The notes under the pieces: generated by a model
The model's database searches: none
The model's input: the letters and a program-made list of their open reading frames with translations, nothing else
Told to the model about the DNA's origin: nothing
Shown here: positions 1-6,507 of the stretch, one piece after another
Numbering within the stretch: the first letter of the stretch is position 1
How the letters are laid out: every line of letters starts with the position of its first letter
NCBI GenBank assembly: GCA_902766085.1
Contig: CACXCH010000123.1
Span: 1 to 10,818, forward strand
DNA length: 10,818 bases
Direction: 5' to 3'
Origin: an uncultured Eubacteriales bacterium
GTDB taxonomy: Bacteria > Bacillota > Clostridia > TANB77 > CAG-508
Position numbers and translations under genes: made by a program

Positions 1-2
1 AT

Positions 3-2108
3 GAATATGCAACTGATGTGAAGAAGCAAGAAGAAAAAAGGATTTCAAAATTAACGACTGAGGTGAAAGAACAAGGAGAAAACGTTGCAAATGAAATAGA
101 AAAGAAAGTAGAAAATAAAGAATTAACAATTGAAGTAGACAAGCAAGAGGAGTTAGGTGAAACAGAAGAATCTGAAGAAACAGAGGAACAGGAAGAAATA
201 GATAAAAACACTTTGCAAGCAAGATTTATAGCAAGTAAAATAAAAGAGCTAATAAATCAAGGGTACAAATATAGAGACATAACAATTTTACTAAAAAGTC
301 CTAGTGTTGATTCACCAAGCTATGAAAAAGAACTAATAAGAAACGGCATACCTGTATTTGCAGATATAGGCGAAAATTATTTAGAATCAATTGAAATTGA
401 TACTGTACTATCATTATTAAAAATAATAGATAATCCTCTGCAGGATATTCCACTTGTTACAGTTATGAGATCGATGATAGGTGGATTTACAGATAACGAA
501 CTAATTGAAATAAGGTTAGATAAGAGAAAAGGGTCATTTTATTATGCACTAGAAAAATGTGCAAATAAAGATTCAAAAGATAATTTGAGCACTAAATGCA
601 AACAATTTCTAGATATGATTGACAAATATCGAGAGTTATCATTAAAGATTCCTATTGACGAGCTAATTTGGAAAATCATAACAGAAACAGGTTACTACTA
701 CTATGTTTCATTAATGCCAAATGGGAAACTAAGAGAAGCAAATCTTAGAAAATTGTTTGAAAAAGCAAAAGATTATGAAAAAATCAGTCTTAAAGGAATA
801 TTTAACTTCATTACATTTATCGAAAAAGTTGAAAGTAACAAATCTAGCGACATATCTGGAGCAAAAATTATAGGTCAAAGTGATGATGTTGTTAGAATAA
901 TGAGCATACACAAAAGTAAAGGTCTAGAATTTAATGTTGTATTTTTAAGCTCTATAGAAAAAGGATTCAACTTTCAAGATATGAAACCTAAAATTGTATA
1001 TGACCAAGATTTAGGAATTGGGGTAAACTTTGTAAGCGAGGGAATGGATTACAAAATATTAACAAAGGATGCAATAAATTTAAAAGCAAAAAAAGAAAAG
1101 ATTTCAGAGGAAATGAGAGTGCTTTATGTTGCACTAACAAGAGCCAAGGAAAGGTTAATACTAGTAGGATTTCAAAATGATGTAGAAAAGAAATTAAACG
1201 ATTTTGAAAATGAACTAGCAGTTTCAAAAAGCAATGAAAAAATTGATCCAAATTTATTAGCGAAAAATGCAAATTATCTTTCATGGATAGAAATGGTATA
1301 TAAATACGATAAAAAACTAAATTTGAAATTCAACATTATAAACAAGAACAAACTAAAAGAACCAGAAACGATAGAAGAACAAGAAACTTATAGAATATAT
1401 GATGATGATTTAAGCAAGTTTAACAAAGAAAAATACGAAAAAATTGATAAAGAATTAAATTATGCATATCCTTATGCTAATGATGAGGTACCAAGCAAAA
1501 CATCTGTAACAGCAATAAAAACCAATGACCTTATATTGCAAGGCAATGACATTATAGTAAGGGAAATTAAAAATCAGAACAAAGATGTTGAAATAGAAAA
1601 ATTTCCAGAAATTTACGGAAAGGAAGAAATAACACCAACAGAAGGAGGAACACTTATACATCTTGCTTTACAAAAAATACAAGACGATAATATAGATGAA
1701 ACAATAAATGGTTTGAAAATCTCTAAAGCGCAAAAAGATTATTTAATAAAAAACAAGGAAATTATGCAAAACTATCTCGAATCAAAACTATTTGGGGAAC
1801 TAAAGAATGCAAAAGAAATACACAAGGAAGAAACATTCTATATGAACGTAAAAAACGAAAATGGAGAGGATATTTTATTGCAGGGAATAATAGACTTATA
1901 TTTTATTAGCAAAAGTGATGAATTAGTTCTAGTTGATTACAAAACAGACAAAAATGTTGATGAAAAAATTTTGAAAGACAGATATAAAAATCAATTAATA
2001 CTTTACAAAAATGCCTTAGAAAAATCATTAAAAAGAAAAGTTGACAAAACAATAATATATTCAACATACCTAAAAAGAGAAATTAACTTAACAGGAGGTA
2101 AACATTGA
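3..2108 (+). CDS. addA: AddA helicase-nuclease subunit, 3' part (5' end outside window)
   Basis: AddA is the helicase-nuclease subunit of the AddAB complex, which processes DNA double-strand ends for RecA-dependent recombination. The frame is open to the left edge (codons from base 3), so the GTG at 18 is not a real start; 701 residues are visible of a family protein of about 1,200. The N-terminal half with Walker A/B lies outside. Seen here: the UvrD-type C-terminal helicase region, with motif V (VRIMSIHKSKGLEF, bases 891-932) and motif VI (EEMRVLYVALTRAKERL, 1107-1157). A RecB-family nuclease domain follows, with GTLIH (about 1645), the GIID aspartate (about 1885), VDYKTD (about 1932-1949) and a following Q-x-x-LY. 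All nuclease residues I can check are present, so the gene looks functional. A Glu/Lys-rich linker (about bases 24-205) precedes the ARFIASKIKEL helix. The stop overlaps rqcP, suggesting translational coupling. Confidence 0.93.
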   Translation, partial: EYATDVKKQEEKRISKLTTEVKEQGENVANEIEKKVENKELTIEVDKQEELGETEESEETEEQEEIDKNTLQARFIASKIKELINQGYKYRDITILLKSPSVDSPSYEKELIRNGIPVFADIGENYLESIEIDTVLSLLKIIDNPLQDIPLVTVMRSMIGGFTDNELIEIRLDKRKGSFYYALEKCANKDSKDNLSTKCKQFLDMIDKYRELSLKIPIDELIWKIITETGYYYYVSLMPNGKLREANLRKLFEKAKDYEKISLKGIFNFITFIEKVESNKSSDISGAKIIGQSDDVVRIMSIHKSKGLEFNVVFLSSIEKGFNFQDMKPKIVYDQDLGIGVNFVSEGMDYKILTKDAINLKAKKEKISEEMRVLYVALTRAKERLILVGFQNDVEKKLNDFENELAVSKSNEKIDPNLLAKNANYLSWIEMVYKYDKKLNLKFNIINKNKLKEPETIEEQETYRIYDDDLSKFNKEKYEKIDKELNYAYPYANDEVPSKTSVTAIKTNDLILQGNDIIVREIKNQNKDVEIEKFPEIYGKEEITPTEGGTLIHLALQKIQDDNIDETINGLKISKAQKDYLIKNKEIMQNYLESKLFGELKNAKEIHKEETFYMNVKNENGEDILLQGIIDLYFISKSDELVLVDYKTDKNVDEKILKDRYKNQLILYKNALEKSLKRKVDKTIIYSTYLKREINLTGGKH
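2093..2099 (+). promoter_or_regulatory. Ribosome-binding site of rqcP
   Basis: A perfect AGGAGGT sits inside the last addA codons, five bases before the TTG at 2105. It decides the unusual TTG start of rqcP, since there is no in-frame ATG at the expected N-terminus (MRLDKFLK). Confidence 0.85.
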
Positions 2109-2341
2109 GACTAGACAAGTTTTTAAAGGTTACAAAAATAATAAAAAGAAGAACAGTTGCAAATGAAGCCGCAGATAATGGTAGAGTGTCAGTAAACGGC
2201 AGAATTGTAAAACCAAGTTATGAAGTAAAAAAAGGAGATATTGTAGAAATAAAATTTGGAGACAAAATATCAAAATTTGAAATACTTGATATTCCAAAGG
2301 GACAAAGTGCAAACTTAGACCAAACAATCAAGATGCTGTAA
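2105..2341 (+). CDS. rqcP: RqcP, S4-domain ribosome quality control factor (YabO family)
   Basis: RqcP binds stalled 50S-peptidyl-tRNA complexes and works with RqcH to add C-terminal alanine tails that mark incomplete chains for degradation. The 78-residue product is almost entirely one S4 RNA-binding domain: it begins RLDKFLKVTKIIKRRT, followed by the ANEAADNGRVSVNGR loop and VKKGDIVEIKFG, all typical of the family (known members are about 80-90 residues). The start is TTG and overlaps the addA stop (TTGA), with a perfect Shine-Dalgarno site inside addA, so translation is probably coupled to addA. In many Firmicutes this gene sits beside yabP/yabQ/divIC; that context is absent here. A general HslR-type S4 protein is the alternative name, but the short length and start motif favour RqcP. 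Confidence 0.88.
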   Translation: MRLDKFLKVTKIIKRRTVANEAADNGRVSVNGRIVKPSYEVKKGDIVEIKFGDKISKFEILDIPKGQSANLDQTIKML

Positions 2342-2351
2342 AGCAATATTA

Positions 2352-2398
2352 TGAATTTATAAGGAATTATAATTCAAAAATAGAAAAAAATTTTTTTC
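2352..2398 (+). terminator. Hairpin plus A/T palindrome after rqcP, possible weak terminator
   Basis: Ten base pairs (TGAATTtATAA against TTATAATTCA, one bulged T) close a GGAA tetraloop at 2352-2376. A 16-base perfect palindrome with seven A then seven T follows at 2383-2398. The T tract is 14 bases from the first stem, so it is not a textbook intrinsic terminator, but it is the only candidate end for the addA-rqcP transcript. The rest of the gap up to the secG promoter shows nothing I can name. Confidence 0.35.
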
Positions 2399-2461
2399 AT
2401 TTACAAACTAATGCACTTGTTGTGAACTATAACTATAAGCTAATTTGTTGTTACCTAATAC

Positions 2462-2490
2462 TTGATTTTTACTTTAATGTATGCTAAAAT
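2462..2490 (+). promoter_or_regulatory. Sigma-A-type promoter with extended -10, for secG
   Basis: TTGATT (2462-2467), a 17-base spacer, then TAAAAT (2485-2490) preceded by TGC, which is an extended -10. It lies about 30 bases before the secG start. Spacing and sequence are close to the vegetative consensus. Confidence 0.75.
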
Positions 2491-2522
2491 AAAAAAGTCA
2501 ACAAAATTTAAGGAGAAACGAA

Positions 2523-2780
2523 ATGGAAGTATTTAAAAAAGTTTTAATTGTAGTATATATAATCTCTTGTGTTGTTTTGATATTAATTACCACTTTCCAA
2601 GCAAAAGATAGTGAGCAATCGATTGAAGACACTTACGAAAATCCACACGCTAACAAATATTTTGAAAAAAATAAAAGCAGAACTAAATCAGGTAGAGTGC
2701 AGAAAAGAACGATTATTGCTGGTATAATTTTTGTAGTGTTAACTCTTGCTACAACAATTGTTTGTTACTTGTATAAATAA
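2523..2780 (+). CDS. secG: SecG, preprotein translocase subunit
   Basis: SecG is the small accessory subunit of the SecYEG membrane channel and stimulates SecA-driven protein export. The 85-residue product has the family's plan of two membrane helices: about residues 6-25 (VLIVVYIISCVVLILITTF) and about 63-83 (TIIAGIIFVVLTLATTIVC), joined by a polar loop. The size is normal. The loop is unusual: the Gly-rich stretch common in SecG (GxGxxGxxGG-like) is replaced by charged residues (DSEQSIEDTYENPH), so the call rests on topology, length, weak motif similarity and the neighbouring rnr, a common SecG context. The start is fixed by AAGGAG at 2510-2515, seven bases before ATG. It has its own promoter and terminator, so it is probably monocistronic. 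Confidence 0.75.
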   Translation: MEVFKKVLIVVYIISCVVLILITTFQAKDSEQSIEDTYENPHANKYFEKNKSRTKSGRVQKRTIIAGIIFVVLTLATTIVCYLYK

Positions 2781-2784
2781 TATT

Positions 2785-2819
2785 AAAGATACACAATAAT
2801 AAATGTGTATCTTTTTTTT
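2785..2819 (+). terminator. Intrinsic terminator of secG
   Basis: An 11-bp stem (AAAGATACACA, 2785-2795, against TGTGTATCTTT, 2804-2814) with an 8-base loop runs directly into eight T (2812-2819), four bases after the secG stop. A classic strong terminator. Confidence 0.92.
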
Positions 2820-2820
2820 A

Positions 2821-3016
2821 TATAATAGGAAAGCCATATAAATATTTTTCTAATTGGCCGCAAGAGAAACAGAAGATTTTATAAAAGAAAATCTTTGATT
2901 TTCTTATTTCTTGTATAATAGGAAAGTAATGCAAACATTTTCAAAATGGTTGCGAGAGAGATAAAGAAAAACAAGCATATTTTATAAATGAGAATTCTTG
3001 ATTTTCTTATTTCTTG
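2821..3016 (+). repeat. Two-copy tandem intergenic repeat of about 93 and 103 bases
   Basis: Copy 1 is 2821-2913 and copy 2 is 2914-3016. Both begin TATAATAGGAAAG, both have a GCAAGAGA/GCGAGAGA-type core about 36 bases in, then TTTTATAAA, and both end TTGATTTTCTTATTTCTTG; the middles have diverged. Copy 2 holds a hairpin (2931-2953: GCAA-a-CATTTT against AAAATG-g-TTGC). Copy 1 holds an 8-bp stem at 2873-2895 (AAGATTTT/AAAATCTT) followed by a T-rich stretch. No reading frame of note. The copies fill most of the secG-rnr gap. They might be tandem small-RNA units, a decayed mobile repeat or a simple local duplication; the sequence alone does not decide. Confidence 0.8.
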
Positions 3017-3027
3017 TAACTAATAAT
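2998..3027 (+). promoter_or_regulatory. Possible promoter of rnr in the tail of the second repeat
   Basis: TTGATT (2998-3003), an 18-base spacer and AATAAT (3022-3027, one mismatch to TATAAT). It would give a leader of about 90 bases before the rnr ATG. The leader holds a 10-base direct repeat, ATTTAACTAA, at 3060 and 3090. AT-rich DNA makes chance matches likely. Confidence 0.35.
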
Positions 3028-3124
3028 GATTTTACTGCTTAAGATGAATATTCTTAGGCATTTAACTAATATGATAAAAAAGTGTGGCTATTTAACTAAA
3101 ATTACTAAAAATAAAGAGGAGAAA

Positions 3125-5107
3125 ATGGAAAATTTAGAAAATAAAAAAATAGAAGTGAATAAAAAAATTGTAGGACTGTTTCAAAAAAGTAGAAACTATG
3201 GATTTGTAATTCCTGATGATAAAAGAATATGTAGTGGAGATATTTTTATTTCTAAAAATAAAAATATGAAAGCTAAAAATAATCAAAAGGTTGTTGTCGA
3301 AATTATAAAAGAAGCGACAAAAAATAGAAAAGCTGAGGGAAAAATTGTACAAATTTTAGGAAATGTCAATGAAGCAGGAGTTGATATTTTATCAATCATA
3401 AAGGAATTTGATTTACCTTATGAATTTCCAAAAAAGGTCTTGCAAGAAGCAAAAAAAGTATCTAAGGAAAAAAATTCTCTAAAAAATAGGCTTGATTTGA
3501 GAAATGAAGAGATTTTTACCATTGATGGAGAGGATGCTAAAGACCTGGATGATGCAGTAAATGTCAAGAAAAATGAGAATGGTACTTATACTTTAGGTGT
3601 CCATATCGCTGATGTTAGCCACTATGTTAAAGAAGGAAGCGAACTTGATAAAGAAGCACTAAAAAGAGGGACAAGTGTTTATATGCTTGATAGAGTGGTT
3701 CCAATGCTTCCAAAGGAACTTTCAAATGGTTCTTGTAGTTTAAATCACAATGAAGATAGATACGCTATTTCGGTTATTATGACTATAAATAAAAAAGGAG
3801 AAGTAATTGACCATAAAATCGCTAAAAGTGTAATAAATGTTACTAAAAGAATGAATTATCACGAGGTTTATGCAATTATAAGAGGGGAAAAAGCTATTGA
3901 ATATGATAAAACATTTGAAGAAAATGACAGAGAAAATAAGAACGATGAAACTATAATTGATAAAAATAATGTTGATAGGGGCATCATCACTAATAAAAAA
4001 CAGACTAGCAGATATACTATAACTGATGAAAACAATATTAATAAAGATATTATAACTGATGAAAACGATACTATAAATAATAAAACTGAAAACTACAATA
4101 AATTTAGAACAAAGGAATATGTTGAAAAGGTTTTAAAGGAAAACAAGAAATATATTAAGCATTTTAAATTAATGGAAGAGTTAGCTATTATTTTGAAAAA
4201 TAGGAGAATGCAAAACGGATACTTATCATTAGATATTCCAGAAACGCAAATCACGCTTGACAAAAATGGAAAACCAATTGATGTAAGACCTTATGAGACA
4301 ACTTTTGCAAATGAGATAATTGAGCAATTTATGCTAACTGCAAATGAAACAATTGCTGAAACATTTTACTGGCTAAATGCTCCATTTATATATAGAGTAC
4401 ACGAAAAACCTGATGAAGAAAAAATTGTTGACCTAAATAAAAGTTTATTCAACTTTGGGTATAGAATAAAAGGCAAAAAAGATGATATAAAACCAAAAGC
4501 ATTTTCTACAATATTGGAGGATGTAAAAGGAAAACCGGAAGAAAAAGTTGTTTCAAATTTAATCTTAAGAACCTTAAAAATTGCTAGATATGAAGCGGAA
4601 AATAAAGGGCATTTTGGAATAGCAAGTAAATATTATTGCCACTTCACATCTCCAATCCGTAGATATCCAGATTTATTTATTCATAGAGTCATTAGTGCAT
4701 ATCTTGAAAATAATTATCAACTACCAAAAAATGTTACTAAAAAATATGAAAAAGAAGCTCCAAATTATGCCATAAAATCTTCAGATGCTGAGCAAATTGC
4801 AACAAAAGCTGAAAGAGAAAGCGAAAAATTAAAGAAAGCAGAATTTATGGAAAGCAAAATTGGAGAAGAGTATGATGGAATCATATCAAGTGTCACAAGT
4901 TTTGGAATGTTTGTTGAATTACCAAATACAGTAGAAGGACTGATTAGATTTGAAGACATTGATGGGGATTATTATGACTATAATGAAAAAGAAAAAGAAC
5001 TCATTGGTCAAAAAACTAAGCGTGTATTTAAACTAGGAGATAAAGTAAGAATAAAAGTAAAATATGCAAGCAAAGCTAAAAAAATTGTAGATTTTAAATT
5101 AATTTAA
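3125..5107 (+). CDS. rnr: RNase R, 3'-5' exoribonuclease, with a repeat-built insertion
   Basis: RNase R degrades structured RNA processively from the 3' end and works in mRNA and rRNA turnover and with tmRNA. The start chosen is the ATG at 3125, three bases after AGAGGAG; the frame is open back to 3026, but those ATGs have no ribosome-binding site and the extra residues resemble nothing. This gives 660 residues. Order: an N-terminal cold-shock-like OB region (VGLFQKSRNYGFVIPDD) without the winged-helix domain found in many RNase R proteins; the RNB catalytic domain with IDGEDAKDLDDA (residues 133-144, metal-binding Asp 134, 140, 142, 143) and HFTSPIRRYPDLF; then a C-terminal S1 domain from about residue 580 (GIISSVTSFGMFVELP). 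There is no Lys-rich tail. About 65 residues (266-330) are an Asn/Asp/Thr-rich insertion between YAIIRGEKAIEYDK and the KHFKLMEELAIIL helix, where relatives have a short loop. smpB, the usual next gene, is not here. Confidence 0.92.
   Translation: MENLENKKIEVNKKIVGLFQKSRNYGFVIPDDKRICSGDIFISKNKNMKAKNNQKVVVEIIKEATKNRKAEGKIVQILGNVNEAGVDILSIIKEFDLPYEFPKKVLQEAKKVSKEKNSLKNRLDLRNEEIFTIDGEDAKDLDDAVNVKKNENGTYTLGVHIADVSHYVKEGSELDKEALKRGTSVYMLDRVVPMLPKELSNGSCSLNHNEDRYAISVIMTINKKGEVIDHKIAKSVINVTKRMNYHEVYAIIRGEKAIEYDKTFEENDRENKNDETIIDKNNVDRGIITNKKQTSRYTITDENNINKDIITDENDTINNKTENYNKFRTKEYVEKVLKENKKYIKHFKLMEELAIILKNRRMQNGYLSLDIPETQITLDKNGKPIDVRPYETTFANEIIEQFMLTANETIAETFYWLNAPFIYRVHEKPDEEKIVDLNKSLFNFGYRIKGKKDDIKPKAFSTILEDVKGKPEEKVVSNLILRTLKIARYEAENKGHFGIASKYYCHFTSPIRRYPDLFIHRVISAYLENNYQLPKNVTKKYEKEAPNYAIKSSDAEQIATKAERESEKLKKAEFMESKIGEEYDGIISSVTSFGMFVELPNTVEGLIRFEDIDGDYYDYNEKEKELIGQKTKRVFKLGDKVRIKVKYASKAKKIVDFKLI
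3947..4078 (+). repeat. Four in-frame 33-base tandem repeats inside rnr
   Basis: Four consecutive 33-base units encode ETIIDKNNVDR, GIITNKKQTSR, YTITDENNINK and DIITDENDTIN (residues 275-318). Units 3 and 4 are most alike in DNA, sharing ACTGATGAAAAC; units 1 and 2 have drifted. The whole lies within the catalytic-domain insertion and keeps the frame. Confidence 0.75.
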
Positions 5108-5119
5108 AATCTACAATTT
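5082..5119 (+). terminator. 38-base perfect palindrome spanning the rnr stop codon
   Basis: Bases 5082-5100 and 5101-5119 are exact reverse complements (arms AAATTGTAGATTTTAAATT and its complement). The rnr stop TAA (5105-5107) lies in the right arm. As RNA it would fold into a stem of up to about 17 bp. No long T tract follows, so it is more likely an mRNA 3'-end stabiliser or pre-terminator structure than a full terminator. Confidence 0.6.
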
Positions 5120-5180
5120 GAAACCTAAAAACATTTCATTTATTTTTAAACTTAAAGATATTGTAAGTGAAAAAGCAAAA

Positions 5181-5233
5181 AGGCAAAGTATAATATTAAT
5201 AAACGAAAGAGTTATTAAAATTATACTTTGCCT
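5181..5233. terminator. Long two-way intrinsic terminator between rnr and gerAC
   Basis: A 22-bp arm pair (5181-5202 against 5212-5233) with a single A-A mismatch closes a 9-base loop ACGAAAGAG. On the plus strand the stem is followed by a T-rich stretch with TTTTTT at 5243-5248. On the minus strand it is followed by T-rich DNA complementary to the A-rich 5171-5180. It serves two convergent genes, as expected of a bidirectional terminator. Confidence 0.88.
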
Positions 5234-5246
5234 ATTTATTAGTTTT

Positions 5247-6407
5247 TTATATACCTAATATTAAATAGCTTGAGCGCAATTTCGTATTTACATCTACATT
5301 AAAGAAACTTGAAGAATAATTACCTAGCCAATTATAGTTATCCCAATCTTCTTGAGTTGCAAATTTTTTTACTGCTTCAGATCCAAAACTATCAATATCT
5401 GCTCCAAAAACCAAAGATGTTTTATATAAGTAATCTGTGATATTTGACTTTAAATAAGAATTGGCGAAATCTTCAATTTCACTAATATTTTCTTTTGTCA
5501 TATAATTTGAATTCATTGTTGCTGATAAAATTCTTGCAGAAACTGAAACATCACAATTAATAAGTGGCGTATTATTTATTATGTTTATTTTTTTCTTTGT
5601 TTTTACAGAAGATATTTGTAAAGAGATATATTCTGAATCAGAAAACGGACTTGGAATTGTTAGAACTGTGTTTTTAAACTTATTTGAAACCATTAGATGC
5701 CATAAAGTTTCATTATAATCTAACTCACCAACTAGGTTACCATTATGAAAAACGGCTAGTCCCAACTTTTCAGTCTTACCATCATTATCCTTACTAAGTG
5801 AGTTTTGATCTCCTAAAATAGCAACTGGATCTTTAAAAGTATCATAATAATCATTATAAAAATCTAAAAGCGAAATTTCTTGAGTAAAGCCTGTAATTTT
5901 CTCAGAGATTTCCTCATTTTCATAATACTTTGCTGATAATTTTTCAAGATATGGCTCAGAATTTTGCAAAAAATATTTTGTATCACACTTTGAAATTAAC
6001 ACATCACAATACGGGCGAACTTCAATATCATTAATTAGTGTAGAGATGTAATCATTAATTCCTTTTTCAGCGAGTTTTTCTGATATTACAATAACTTTAC
6101 AATATGAAAGATTCAGTTTTTTTCCTATATAACTATTAATATAATTTATCCCTTCACTTATTGAATTACAATCTACTGTACTTGTTAAAGTAGAAGAACT
6201 TTGACTTGAAGAAGAACCTTTAGAATCACTAGAAGAATGTAATGCAATTTGCAGAGTCAATTCTAAATTATTGTTATCTCCATTATCAAGTCCAAGAGCG
6301 ATAACATAAGCCATATCATCAATAGTATAAATTGACCTGATGTTTGAGATATAAAATAGAATTAAAATAATTAAAAGCATTATTATTAGGATTTTTTTAG
6401 ACTTCAT
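5247..6407 (-). CDS. gerAC: GerAC-family germinant receptor C subunit lacking the lipobox cysteine
   Basis: C subunits of GerA-type receptors are normally lipoproteins on the outer face of the spore inner membrane and are needed for the response to germinants. The 386-residue length fits. After a hydrophobic helix (residues 6-23) comes TIDDMAYVIALGLD, matching the family's post-lipobox EIxxLAxVxGxGID. Later come KVIVISEKLAEKGI, a region matching the family's middle domain (EKLGLAVFHNGNLVGEL), and the C-terminal domain ending in EDWDNYNW. In the family a Cys-Trp-Asp follows the signal helix; here residues 22-25 read NIRS, and no Cys occurs in the first 80 residues, so the protein is probably held by an uncleaved helix. 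A Ser-rich stretch lies at about 58-72. It is last in the operon, about 100 bases after the B gene. The nearest AGGA is 15 bases from the ATG, which is long. The paralogue letter is not decidable. Confidence 0.85.
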   Translation of the reverse strand: MKSKKILIIMLLIILILFYISNIRSIYTIDDMAYVIALGLDNGDNNNLELTLQIALHSSSDSKGSSSSQSSSTLTSTVDCNSISEGINYINSYIGKKLNLSYCKVIVISEKLAEKGINDYISTLINDIEVRPYCDVLISKCDTKYFLQNSEPYLEKLSAKYYENEEISEKITGFTQEISLLDFYNDYYDTFKDPVAILGDQNSLSKDNDGKTEKLGLAVFHNGNLVGELDYNETLWHLMVSNKFKNTVLTIPSPFSDSEYISLQISSVKTKKKINIINNTPLINCDVSVSARILSATMNSNYMTKENISEIEDFANSYLKSNITDYLYKTSLVFGADIDSFGSEAVKKFATQEDWDNYNWLGNYSSSFFNVDVNTKLRSSYLILGI

Positions 6408-6507
6408 TAGATTAAGGCCATTTCCTTTCTTAAAACTTGCAGCTAATTAAAATATAAAAAATATTATGCGTTGTTGTATTTTAAATTAATAAGTAATTAA
6501 CTTGTAA

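Noticed and set aside
18..20. GTG at 18 as the start of the first gene
   Set aside because: The frame stays open to the left edge and the product is clearly the C-terminal half of AddA, so this is an internal codon.
988..1284. 98-codon minus-strand reading frame inside addA
   Set aside because: Antisense shadow of conserved AddA helicase motifs; Leu/Phe-rich composition is what the reverse of Lys/Glu codons gives.
2383..2398. A7T7 palindrome as a protein-binding operator
   Set aside because: Homopolymer-type palindromes are common in such AT-rich DNA and no second site or regulator gene is nearby.
2895..2919. TTGATT followed by TATAAT at the repeat junction as a promoter
   Set aside because: The spacer is 13 bases, too short for sigma-A; only the -10-like element is noted.
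3026..3124. Longer RNase R starting at ATG 3026, 3044 or 3071
   Set aside because: None of these ATGs has a ribosome-binding site and the added residues match no RNase R domain, while 3125 has AGAGGAG just upstream.
3947..4078. rnr internal repeats as a CRISPR array
   Set aside because: Units are contiguous, degenerate, in frame and coding, with no unique spacers.
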